From contig NZ_SDIC01000003.1 in assembly GCF_004116405.1 (NCBI RefSeq), positions 124,001 through 188,000 on the forward strand: 64,000 nucleotides of DNA, given 5' to 3'. Positions 41,912-53,200 of the stretch are shown piece by piece (the stretch's first letter is position 1; each line of letters opens with the position of its first letter). This stretch comes from Halegenticoccus tardaugens (GTDB lineage: Archaea > Halobacteriota > Halobacteria > Halobacteriales > Haloferacaceae). The notes under the pieces are model-generated. The model made no database searches and was not told the DNA's origin. It saw only the letters and a list, made by a program, of their open reading frames with translations. The translations under genes were made by a program, and so were the position numbers.

Positions 41912-43247
41912 TCGGGACGGGTCAGCCGACGTCGGAAGACGGTCGCCGGCTCGTCGTGCTCGTCCGCGTGCCGGTGGCAGAGGCTCGTCCGCCCCGCGTC
42001 GCCGACCGGGTGCTGCTCCGGACGATCGGCGTCGCAGACGCTCCCGAACTCCTCGGAGAGGTACCGTCGGGCCTCTTCTTCGCGGTTTTCCCGCACGTAC
42101 ATCGCGGCCTCGTCGACGTGCGCCCGAATCCCCGGGGGGATGTCGACGTCGTCGAACAGCTCCACTCTGACCTCGTCGATGTCGGTGTATCGGACATCCC
42201 TTCCGAGCAGCTCCCGCGCCCTGTCGGTGAGCGACCGCTCGGCGCGCGAACGCTCCCTGAGCACCTCGCGGAACACCTCGATCCGTTCCCAGAGGTCGGC
42301 GTCCAGATCGCGGTACTTCTCGGGGCGGATCTTCGCGGGACAGCGCGTGCTGAACGGACAGCCCGACGGCGGATCGCGCGGACTCGGCGGGGTGCCGCGG
42401 AGCGTGATCCGCTCGCGGTCGCTCGTCGGGTCCGGCTCCGGAATCGCCGACAGCAACGCGTGCGTGTACGGATTCGACGGATCGTCGAACAGCTCCTCCG
42501 TCGGCCCCAGTTCCATGACGTTGCCGAGGTACATCACGGCGACGCGGTCGCAGATGTGGCGGACGACGGAGAGGTCGTGCGCGATGAAGAGGTACGTCAG
42601 CCCGAACTCCGCCTGCAGATCGTCGAGGAGGTTCAGTATCTTCGCTTGCACGCTCACGTCGAGCGCGGAGACGGGCTCGTCGAGGACGATGAAGTCGGGC
42701 TCGAGCGCGAGCGCGCGGGCGATGCCGACCCGCTGGCGCTGCCCCCCGGAGAACTGGTGCGGGTAGCGGTAGTAGTGCTCCGGGCGCAGGCCGACCGTCT
42801 CCAGCAGGTCGCGGACGCGTTCGCGGCGCTCCGGCGGCGTCTTCCACTCGTGGACGTCGAGCGGTTCGCGGATTATCTGGCCGACCGTCAGCCGGTCGTT
42901 GAGGCTCGACTGCGGGTCCTGAAACACCATCTGCGTGTTCCGACGCCAGGATTTCAGCTCGTCGCCGGAGAGCGTCGTGGCGTCGCGGCCGTCGAACAGC
43001 ACCTCGCCCGCGGTCGCTTTTTCGAGTTGCACCAGCGTCCGACCGAGCGTCGTCTTCCCGCAGCCCGACTCGCCGACGAGCCCGACCGTCTCGCCCCGAC
43101 GTATCTCGAAGCTGACGCCGTCGACCGCCTTCACCGGGTCGCCGCCGAATAGGCCGCCGTCGTCGTAGTACTTCTTCAGGTTCCGGACTTCGACGAGCGT
43201 CTCGCCCCGTCGAGCGGTCGGTTCGTCCCGCACCGGCGTCTGCTCGC

Positions 43248-43251
<4 letters not shown>
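41908..43251 (-). CDS. Oligopeptide/dipeptide ABC transporter ATP-binding protein (OppF type)
   Basis: The 447-aa ATPase has Walker [10 protein letters not shown] (about residue 60), Q-loop [11 protein letters not shown], signature [15 protein letters not shown], Walker [13 protein letters not shown] and switch IAHDLSVV. The oligopeptide family C-terminal Cys motif begins as [10 protein letters not shown], but its later cysteines (FGSVCD and SLCHRH) come only after an insert of about 100 residues. The GTG start overlaps the first ATPase stop (GTGA). Confidence 0.9.
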
Positions 43252-44479
<1,228 letters not shown>

Positions 44480-44480
<1 letters not shown>

Positions 44481-46210
44481 CACCCGCCACCTCCCGAAGC
44501 CACGGCCGCCTCGTCGGCGGCGTCGCCCCCGCCCATGCTCTGGGGATCGATGGCGTCGCGGATGCCGTCGCCGAGCGCGTTGAACCCCGTCACGACGACG
44601 ACGACCATGACGCCGGGGATGGTCGAGATGTGCCACGAGACGGTCGAGATGTACGACCGTCCGAGGTTGACCGCGCGGCCCCACTCCGGCGTCGGTTCGG
44701 TCACGCCGACGCCGAGGAACGACAGCGCGGCCGTCGCGATGATGATGCCGCCGAGGGTGAGCGACGCGTACACGAGCAGGTAGCCGACGATGTACGGGGC
44801 CATGTGTTTCTGCATCGTGATCCGCGGCCGCTGGCCGAAGCTGCGCGCCGCGTCGATCCACTCCTGTTCGGACACCTGGAGCGCGGGGCCGCGAACCGCG
44901 CGCCAGAGGAACGGCCACGTGGTCGCCCCGAAGATGAGCGCGAGCAGCAACCCGCCGCTGTAGACGCCCGCGATCCACGTTCCGGAGAAGACCACGGACA
45001 GGAGGAGGATGAGGAGAAAGCGCGGGAGCGACTGGATCGAGTCGCTGACGATCACGGTGAGGAGGTCCGCGACCCCCTTGTAGTACGCCGTGACGAGCGC
45101 GAGCGCCGTGGCGACGAGGCCGCTCATCCCGATCGAGAGCACGCCGATAAAGAGCGACACGCGGGCACCGGCGGCCATGAAGGTGAAGAGGTCTTTCCCG
45201 GAGTCCAGCGTCCCGAACGGGTGGAACCGGTCGTACTCGTCGTACTGCATGACGCCCACGTTCCTGTCGGAGGTTCCGGTCGAGGACGCGGCGAGGTTCG
45301 CCTCGCCGTGGGTGATCGTCGCCTCGCCGCCGGCGTCGCTCCAGTGCGTGATCTCGTTCGAGTACGGGTCGATGATGTTGTGTTCGAGGGTGGTCGGGCC
45401 GAGCGGCGGCGCGAACACCGCGAACACGACGAACGCGAAGACGACGACGAAGCCGAAAAGGCCCCAGTAGTGGGTCCGAAAGCGGTCGATCATGTCGTCT
45501 TGGGGGGTCCAGTCGGCGTACCGGTAGTGCCGGCGGAAGACCTCGTAGCCCCGCCAGCACCACGCGAGGAACGCGAACGAGTAGGCGTACACGAGGACGA
45601 CCCGGATCGCCCACGCGACCGCCGGCGAGAGGCCGAGGAACGTGTTTCGCCACCCGTCTTCGGGGTGTTCGTACCCCTCGTTGGGGACGAGTTCGCGGGT
45701 GAGGAGGGTCGGCAGCGGCTGGATCGCGTGCACGCCGACGAGGCCGACGAGCAGCACGAGTCCGCCGACGACCACCCCGCGCGGCTCGCCCCGAGCGACG
45801 CCGCCGCCCACGAGCGCGACCGCCGCGAGCAGCGCGAGCGCGACGACGGCGAGCGTCGCCGTCCCGCCGAGGGCGATGGCGGTCTCGACGGCGATCAGAA
45901 GCGACAGCGTCCCGACGCCGGCCCCCCGGAGCGACCCGCCGCGGACGTAATTCGAGAACCCGACGCCCGCGACGACGGCGGTCGAAACGAGCAGGACGAC
46001 GCCGACCGCGTCCGGCGGCGCGCCGAGCGCGCCGGCCGGGCGCTCGTAGAGGGCGTTCCACGGGATCGGCTCCGTGACCGACTGCGCGAACGCGCCGAAC
46101 TCCAGCGCGAGCAGGAGCGCGAACCCGGCGACCCAGACGAGCGCGGGGCGGGGGTTCGCGGCGATGCGATCCGTGAGCGGTGCGTCCTCGGAGAGCGATG
46201 TCCGGCTCAT
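44480..46210 (-). CDS. ABC transporter permease with extended N-terminal membrane domain (OppC type)
   Basis: The 576-aa protein is almost twice the normal OppC length. The C-terminal half (from about residue 250) is the usual permease, with an OppC_N segment (DDMIDRFRTHYWGLFGFVVV), an extracytoplasmic insert, five membrane segments and the EAA loop (EQEWIDAARSFGQRPRITMQKHM). The first 240 residues add about six membrane segments (for example LLIAVETAIALGG) with no permease motif. It lies 4 nt from the OppB-type gene and overlaps the ATPase gene by 1 nt. Confidence 0.88.
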
Positions 46211-46214
46211 CGGA

Positions 46215-47252
46215 TCACCTCTCGTACCCCACTCGCGGATCGATGATCGTGTACAGGAAGTCCTGCAGGATGTTGACGACGACGAGCAGGAGGATGAAGA
46301 TGAACATCAGCGACCCGACCAGGGGGAGATCGCTCTGCACCGCCGCCTGGAAGAACAGGTAGCCGATGCCGTTGATGCCGAAGATCGTCTCGACGATGAC
46401 CGATCCGCCGATGAGCAGGAACGCCTCGCCCGTGATGACCGGCACGAGCGGAATGAGCGCGTTCCTGAAGACGTGTTTCCAGACGATGCTCCGGCGCGGA
46501 ACGCCCTTCGCGCGGGCGGTTTCGACGTAGTTCGAGTTGATCGTTTCGAGCACCGCGGTCCGGCCGATTCGCATCTCGTTGCCCATCGACGCCGATCCGA
46601 GCACGATCGCCGCGGGGGCGATCTGCTTGATCGCGATCAGCAGGTTCGGCCACGTGTCTCCCGGCGCGGTCACGAGCCGGAGCGGTTGCGAGAGAAAGGC
46701 GATGTTCGGCGGACCGATGATCGACGTCTGTCTGCCGAGGTTCACCCACGCGTCGCCGAACGGTCCGGAGATACCGAGCATCCCGACGAGGATGATCGCG
46801 AGCCAGAAGTTCGGCATCGCCCGCCAGACGATGCCGCCGAACGAGGCGGCGTAGTCGGGGAGGGTGTTCGGGTGCAGGCCGGCGTAAAAGCCCAGCGGAA
46901 TGCCGACGAACAGGGCGATGAGCACCGACCAGAAGCCGAGCCAGATCGTCCGCGGCGCGAAGAGCAGGATGAGGTCGTACGCGTCGGTGTCGGGGTTTAT
47001 CACCCACGACTGACCGAGGTTGAAGGTGAACAGGTCGGTCATGAACTGGATGTACTGGATCCAGAGCGGTTCGTCCAGCCCGAGGTTCTCCTGGATCTGG
47101 TCGTACGCCTGCGGCGAGCCGGTCGGCCCGAGAATCGCTGAGACGGGGTCGAGCGGGCCGACCCGGAGGATGAGGAACGTGATCGTCGTCCCGAAGACGA
47201 CGACCGGAACGGCGAGCAACACCCGCCGGAGGAAGTATCCCCACCGGCTCAT
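46215..47252 (-). CDS. ABC transporter permease (OppB/DppB type)
   Basis: The 345-aa permease has six membrane segments and family motifs: the N-terminal YFLRRVLLAVPVVVFGTTITFLIL, the long loop with GLDEPLWIQYIQFM, and the EAA loop (NYVETARAKGVPRRSIVWKHVFRNALIP). It pairs with the OppC-type permease to form the membrane channel of a peptide or nickel-type importer. It follows the binding-protein gene after 180 nt of non-coding DNA, so it may have its own promoter or receive readthrough. Confidence 0.92.
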   Translation of the reverse strand: MSRWGYFLRRVLLAVPVVVFGTTITFLILRVGPLDPVSAILGPTGSPQAYDQIQENLGLDEPLWIQYIQFMTDLFTFNLGQSWVINPDTDAYDLILLFAPRTIWLGFWSVLIALFVGIPLGFYAGLHPNTLPDYAASFGGIVWRAMPNFWLAIILVGMLGISGPFGDAWVNLGRQTSIIGPPNIAFLSQPLRLVTAPGDTWPNLLIAIKQIAPAAIVLGSASMGNEMRIGRTAVLETINSNYVETARAKGVPRRSIVWKHVFRNALIPLVPVITGEAFLLIGGSVIVETIFGINGIGYLFFQAAVQSDLPLVGSLMFIFILLLVVVNILQDFLYTIIDPRVGYER

Positions 47253-47432
47253 GGGTGCCTTCGCCGCGTCGGCGATTCTGTTACCATCGTTACGCTGTGT
47301 TCTGAATTACCGTGGTTATATCTTGCGTTACGGTTCATGCGAATTTTTCGTCAACAGAAACCCGAAATTCGGCGATATCACCGACGAAGCCCGAACTCGG
47401 GATCGGCGTCGCGCGGGGCGGTTCCCGGGGGT

Positions 47433-49274
47433 TCAGTTCCGCTCGCCGAGCGAGGTGTTGTTGTGTTTCATCCGGCTGGTGTCCGCGCCGCCGAACGCCG
47501 GGATGTCGACCCACTGGTAGTTGAACCGCTGATCGGTCTGGTGGTAGACGGGCAGGAGGACCACGTCCTCCCAGTTGGCCCTCTCCATCTCGAGGTACGC
47601 CTCGTTGCGGGTCGACTCCGCCTCGTCGGTCGGCGCGGGGTTCGACTCGATGCGATTCCACGCCTCCTGTGCCCGCCGGGACGCGTCGGTGTCCTGCCAG
47701 TCGACGTACGCGCCCTTCGCGCCGCCCTCCTGCGACGTGACGGTCAGATCGGGCACGAGGTTCTGCAGGAAGTTGTCCGGCGCGGGCCAGTCCATCACCC
47801 AGCCCAGCGAGTACGCTTCGAGGTTCCCCTCGCGCCCCCGCGTGAGCAGCGTCGAGAAGGGCGCTTCCTCCAGCGTCACGTCGACGTAGGCGCTCGTGAG
47901 CTGGTCGCGGAGCAGCGAGGCGATCTGCTGCCACCCGGCGTCCTCGTAGGTCGTGAACGTCAGTTCGTACCGGTTCCCGTCGTCGTACCCGGCCTCCTCC
48001 ATCACCCGACGGGCCTCTTCGAGCCTGCTCTCGTTGTACCCGTACGGGTAGTTCTCCTCCGCGTGCCCGTCGTACTCGTCAACGCCGCCCGGGAAGATGT
48101 TCGGCGGCGTGAAGTGGTACGCGCCCTTCCCGCGGCCCTTGAACACCTGCTCGACGGCCGTCTGCTGGTTGAGCGCGTAGGCCATCGCCTTGCGCACCGC
48201 CGGCTCGTCGACGTTCTCCTGGTTGATGCCGATGTAGTAACAGCTGACCGTCGCGACGCCGACGTAGTCGACGGTCGTCCCGTCGAGGTCGTACGTCCCG
48301 ATCTCGCGGCCCTCCTCGTCCGTCTCGTCGACGCTCAGCTTGTTCGGATTGTACTTCGACGTCGGGATGCCGAAATAGTCCGCTTGCTCGTTCTGGACGT
48401 ACGAGTAGTGTGCGTCGTCGTCCTCGATGATCTGCCAGCGGACCCCGTCGAGATCCGCGACGTCGCCGTGGTAGTCGTCGAAGCGTTCGACGATCGCCTC
48501 CGTGTTCGGCGTCCACTTCTGGAACTGGAACGGGCCGCAGCCGATCGGGTTCTTCGTGGCGAACTCGCCGTGTTCCATCTCGCCGTCGTACCCCTCGATG
48601 TCGCCGACGATCCCCTCGGGGACCACCGCGAACGCCGAGTACGCCAAGATTCCGATCGTCGAGGCGAACGGCTCTTCGAGTTCCATCGTGAGCGTGTAGT
48701 CGTCCTCCGCCTCCAGCGCGAGCGAGTCGGGGACGTACCGTTCTTCCTCCTCGCCGTCGTCGTTCTCGGCCATCTCCGTCTCGTGGACGACGCCGAGCGA
48801 GTCGAGGACGAAGTAGTCCCGCCGGGAGTTCGGCGACTGCGCGAGCCGCTCCCACGAGTAGACGACGTCCTGCGCGGTGACGTCGCTCCCGTCGTGGAAC
48901 GTCACGCCCTCCTTCAGGGTGAACGTGTAGGTGGTGAAGTCCTCCGAGGTCTGGTAGTCCTCGGCGAGAAGCGCCTCGGCGTTGATGTCGCCGTTCGGGT
49001 AGTACGTCAACCCGTCGAACAGCTGCTGGATGACCCCCCCCGACGCCGTGTCGCTGGCCTTGACGGGGTCGAGCGTGTCCATCGTCGAGTTGATGCCCTG
49101 AAGGTAGTTCTCACCGACTTCGGTGCCTTCCCGCTCACCCTCGTCGTCGCCGCCGTCGCCGCCATCCCCGCCGTCTCCCCCGTTACCGGCGCATCCGGCG
49201 ATCGCCACCGCGGCCGCCGCGCCGCCCGTCGCTCGCACGAATCGCCGGCGCGAAATACTGTTATCGTCTGTCAT
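47433..49274 (-). CDS. ABC transporter substrate-binding lipoprotein (peptide/nickel family 5)
   Basis: The 613-aa protein has a twin-Arg signal (ISRRRFVRATGG) and lipobox AIAGC, then a Gly/Asp linker (GGDGGDGGDGGDDEGE). The mature part is the SBP_bac_5 fold, with DTLDPVKASDTASGGVIQQLFDGL, YTFTLKEGVTFHDG and NPIGCGPFQF. It captures peptides or similar ligands outside the cell. The ATG at 49274 is chosen because the TATA-like GTTTATC is centred 30 nt upstream; the ATG at 49286 is only about 18 nt from that box. Confidence 0.9.
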   Translation of the reverse strand: MTDDNSISRRRFVRATGGAAAAVAIAGCAGNGGDGGDGGDGGDDEGEREGTEVGENYLQGINSTMDTLDPVKASDTASGGVIQQLFDGLTYYPNGDINAEALLAEDYQTSEDFTTYTFTLKEGVTFHDGSDVTAQDVVYSWERLAQSPNSRRDYFVLDSLGVVHETEMAENDDGEEEERYVPDSLALEAEDDYTLTMELEEPFASTIGILAYSAFAVVPEGIVGDIEGYDGEMEHGEFATKNPIGCGPFQFQKWTPNTEAIVERFDDYHGDVADLDGVRWQIIEDDDAHYSYVQNEQADYFGIPTSKYNPNKLSVDETDEEGREIGTYDLDGTTVDYVGVATVSCYYIGINQENVDEPAVRKAMAYALNQQTAVEQVFKGRGKGAYHFTPPNIFPGGVDEYDGHAEENYPYGYNESRLEEARRVMEEAGYDDGNRYELTFTTYEDAGWQQIASLLRDQLTSAYVDVTLEEAPFSTLLTRGREGNLEAYSLGWVMDWPAPDNFLQNLVPDLTVTSQEGGAKGAYVDWQDTDASRRAQEAWNRIESNPAPTDEAESTRNEAYLEMERANWEDVVLLPVYHQTDQRFNYQWVDIPAFGGADTSRMKHNNTSLGERN

Positions 49275-49300
49275 CCGACGCTCCATTTTTAATCGGATTT

Positions 49301-49307
49301 GATAAAC
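49301..49307 (-). promoter_or_regulatory. TATA box of the peptide-binding-protein gene
   Basis: GTTTATC on the minus strand, in an AT-rich stretch, is centred 30 nt before the chosen ATG at 49274, implying a transcript start within a few nucleotides of the start codon. Confidence 0.5.
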
Positions 49308-49510
49308 GTACCGCATTCGAATACCACTTCACTGATGCCCGACGGGCGATCAGTCGACTCCTGATACAGCGCGCCATGAAATCCATTCCGGGAGTCCACC
49401 GCAAATATCCATCGGAGGCTGAAATCCGAATTTCACCCTCTCACGCTTCGATCCGGCGCTTTCGCTGTCGTTTCGACGCCCTTATGTGGCTGTGACAGAA
49501 AGTCCCATAC

Positions 49511-49675
49511 ATGGTGACGGACGCGACGGTCACGGATGCGTCGAGCCCCGAAGTCATGGCGTCGGTGAACCCCTCTCCCTGCGGGGACGAGCTCGTCATC
49601 GCGGACATCTCGTGCGACGACGCGTGGCTGTCCCTCCGTGCGGACGACGCCCCGGTTCTCCCGGACTGGCGGTGA
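49511..49675 (+). CDS. Small acidic haloarchaeal protein (54 aa, DUF7556-like)
   Basis: The frame starts MVTDATVTDASSPEVMASVN and ends DDAPVLPDWR. Its Asp-rich composition and strand-like ELVIADIS and AWLSLRADD segments are protein-like and unlike the non-coding frames. I recall similar small proteins of unknown function in other haloarchaea. A TATA-like CTTATGTGG lies about 27 nt upstream of the ATG, which fits a leaderless gene. Confidence 0.7.
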   Translation: MVTDATVTDASSPEVMASVNPSPCGDELVIADISCDDAWLSLRADDAPVLPDWR

Positions 49676-49757
49676 CGACCTCTCCCGCCTCTGCGGGGTA
49701 TTCGCGCTTTGAAACGGATGGCGAGCTTTTTTGTTCACCTCGATCGTTCACCGCCAC

Positions 49758-50177
49758 ATGAACTACCGCGAGGTCACGCCGAGCCGCGAGTTCCTCGCTC
49801 GCCTCGAACACGGCGCGGACTGGCGCGAGGAGATCGAGGAGTTCGCCGCGCGCGAGGGGATCGAGTCGGCCTGGTTCACCGCGATGGGCGCGGTGCAGGA
49901 CGCCGAACTGTGGTACTACGATCAGGACGACACGGAGTACCGATCGGTCTCGTTCGACGAGCCCCTCGAAGTCGCCTCGTGCGTCGGTAACGTGGCGCTG
50001 CTCGACGGCGAGCCGTTCGCCCACACGCACGTCGTGCTCTCCCGGCGGAGCGGGCAGGCGCTCGCCGGCCACCTCAACGCGGCGACCGTCTTCGCCGGCG
50101 AGGTGCACCTCCGGAGCTTCGACGAGCCGCTGGAGCGCGAGCGCGAAGACGTGACCGACCTCGACCTCTGGCTGTGA
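49758..50177 (+). CDS. PPC (DUF296) domain protein
   Basis: The 139-aa single-domain protein carries the PPC/DUF296 core: IESAWFTAMGAVQDAELWYYD, then GNVALLDGEPFAHTHVVLSRRSG with the HxH pair, and GHLNAATVFAGEVHL. In other organisms the domain trimerises and in plants is found with AT-hooks; here there is no DNA-binding tail, and the function is unknown. The ATG at 49758 (MNYREVTPSREFL) is preferred over one nine codons upstream because it matches the domain boundary. Confidence 0.83.
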   Translation: MNYREVTPSREFLARLEHGADWREEIEEFAAREGIESAWFTAMGAVQDAELWYYDQDDTEYRSVSFDEPLEVASCVGNVALLDGEPFAHTHVVLSRRSGQALAGHLNAATVFAGEVHLRSFDEPLEREREDVTDLDLWL

Positions 50178-50235
50178 CGCCGACCGCGACCGTCGCGACG
50201 GAGGTCCCGAAATCGCCGAAGGCGGGGGTGCTCGC

Positions 50236-53200
50236 GTGAAACCGGACGACGAACGCTACTTCGCCCGCATCGAGGATCGGCTGGACGAGGCGTTCGAACT
50301 CGCGGAGGCGGCCAAGGCGAAGGGCAAAGATCCCGCGACGGCGGTCGAGATACCCGTCGCGCAGGACATGGCCGACCGCGTCGAGAACATCCTCGGCATC
50401 GACGGCGTCGCGGAGCGCGTCCGCGAACTCGAAGGGCGGATGTCCCGCGAGGAGGCCGCCCTCGAACTCGCGGCGGACTTCGCCGCGGGACGCGTCGGCG
50501 ACTACGAGACGCGCGCGGGGAAGGTCGAGGGCGCGGTTCGGACGGCGGTCGCGCTCCTCACGGAGGGCGTGGTCGCCGCGCCCATCGAGGGGATCGACCG
50601 CGTCGAAATCATCGAGAACGACGACGGGTCAGAGTTCGTCAACGTGTACTACGCCGGGCCGATCCGCTCCGCGGGCGGGACCGCACAGGCGCTGTCGGTG
50701 CTCGTCGCCGACTACACCCGGACCCTCATCGGCCTCGACGAGTACCGCGCGCGCACCGACGAGGTCGAACGCTACGTCGAGGAGGTCAACCTCTACGACA
50801 AGGAAACCGGCCTCCAGTACTCGCCGAAGGACAAGGAGACCCGTTTCATCGCGCAGCACATGCCGATCATGCTCGACGGCGAGGCGACGGGCGACGAAGA
50901 GGTGTCCGGCTTCCGCGACCTCGAACGCGTCGACACCAACTCCGCCCGCGGCGGGATGTGTCTCGTCATGGCCGAGGGAATCGCCCTGAAGGCCCCGAAG
51001 ATCCAGCGGTACACCCGCCAGCTCGACGAGGTCGACTGGCCGTGGCTGCAGGATTTGATCGACGGGACGGTAAGTGAGGACGAGTCGGTGACCACCGCCG
51101 AAGTCACCGAAACCGCCGAAGCCGCCGAAGCCGCCGACGATGGCGAAGGCGGGGCGGCGAGCGACGACGCCGGTGAGGGTTCCCACGCCGCGGCGGAATC
51201 GGACGACGACGTCGACGAGTCGGACGGTATCGCCGAAACCGAGGACGGCGGCGAAGTCGAGGGCGTGGAACCGGCCGGCCCGCCGCGGGTCGAACCGGCG
51301 ACCAAGTACCTCCGGGACCTCATCGCCGGCCGCCCGGTGTTCGGCCACCCGTGTCGCGCCGGGGGCTTCCGCCTGCGGTACGGCCGGGCTCGAAACCACG
51401 GCTTCGCGACCGCCGGCGTCCACCCGGCGACGATGCACCTCGTCGACGACTTCCTCGCGACGGGGACGCAGATCAAGACCGAACGCCCCGGAAAAGCGGG
51501 CGGGGTCGTCCCCGTCGACTCCATCGAGGGGCCGACGGTCCGCCTCGCCAACGGCGACGTTCGGCGCGTCGACGATCCGGCGGAGGCGCTGGAGATCAGA
51601 AACGGCGTCGAGAAGATCCTCGACCTGGGCGAGTACCTCGTCAACTACGGTGAGTTCGTCGAGAACAATCACCCGCTCGCGCCCGCCTCCTACGTGTTCG
51701 AGTGGTGGGTGCAGGACTTCGAGCGCGCCGGCGCGGACGTGCAGGCGCTGCGGGACTCCCACCGGGTCGACCTGGAGGACCCGACGGTCGACGAGGCGCT
51801 GGAGTGGGCGACCGAGTACGACGCCCCGCTACACCCGGCGTACACGTACCTCTGGCACGACATCTCCGTCGCGGAGTTCGAGGCGCTGGCCGACGCGGCC
51901 GCGGACGGCGAGATCACCGAGGGCACCCTCGTCGTCGAACGCACCGACACCACCCGCCGGGCGCTCGAACGCCTGCTCGTCGAGCACTCGCAGACCCCCG
52001 ATTCGCTCCGGATTCCCGTCTGGCGACCGCTCGTCAGGAGCCTCGGGCTGACCGACGGCCTCCGGCGGGAGTGGGACGACCCCTCCGAGGCGGCGCGCAC
52101 CTGGGGCGACGGCGACAACGCGATCGAGGCGGTCAACGAGGTGGCTCCCTTCGAGGTCCGAGAGCGCGCGCCGACCCGCATCGGCAACCGGATGGGGCGG
52201 CCCGAGAAGTCCGAGAGCCGCGACCTCAGCCCGGCGGTGCACACCCTCTTTCCCATCAACAGCGACGGCGGCAGCCAGCGGGACGTGGCCGCGGCGGCCC
52301 GGAAGATGAACGACCGGGGGCAGCGCGGCGTCATCAGCACGAGGCTCGGTCGGCGGCGCTGCGGCGACTGCGGCGAGCGAACGTACAAGGCGCAGTGCCC
52401 CGAGTGCGGCGGCCACACGGAACCGTACTACGAGTGCGAGGAGTGCGACATCGAGGTCGAACCGGACGAGGGCGGGCGCGTCGAGTGCCCGCGCTGCGAG
52501 CGCGAGGTCGAAAGCCCGGACTGGCACACCGTCGACCTCAGGGCGGAGTACCGCGGCGCGCTGGAGAACGTCGGCGAGCGCGAGGCCGCCTTCGAGATCC
52601 TGAAAGGGGTCAAGGGACTCACATCGGCCCACAAGACGCCGGAACCCATCGAAAAGGGGGTCCTCCGCGCGAAACACGGCGTCACGAGCTTCAAGGACGG
52701 GACGGTCCGCTACGACATGACCGACCTCCCGGTGACGGCCGTGCGCCCGGAGGAACTCGACGTCACCGCCGACCACTTCCGCCAGCTGGGATACGAGGTC
52801 GACGTCGACGGCGAACCGCTCCGCCACGACGACCAGCTCGTCGAACTGAACGTCCAGGACGTCGTCCTCTCCGACGGCGCGGCCCGGCACATGCTCAAGA
52901 CCGCGAACTTCGTCGACGACCTGCTGGAGAAGTTCTACGACCTCCCACGCTTCTACGAGGTGAACGAGCGCGACGACCTCATCGGCGAACTCGTGTTCGG
53001 GATGGCCCCGCACACGAGCGCCGCGGTCGTCGGCCGCGTCGTCGGCTTCACGAGCGCAGCCGTCGGCTACGCCCACCCATATTTTCACGCATCGAAACGC
53101 CGTAATTGCGATGGAGATGAAGATTGTGTTATGCTACTCCTCGATGGGCTATTAAACTTCAGCAAGAGTTATTTACCTGACAAACGAGGTGGAAAAATGG

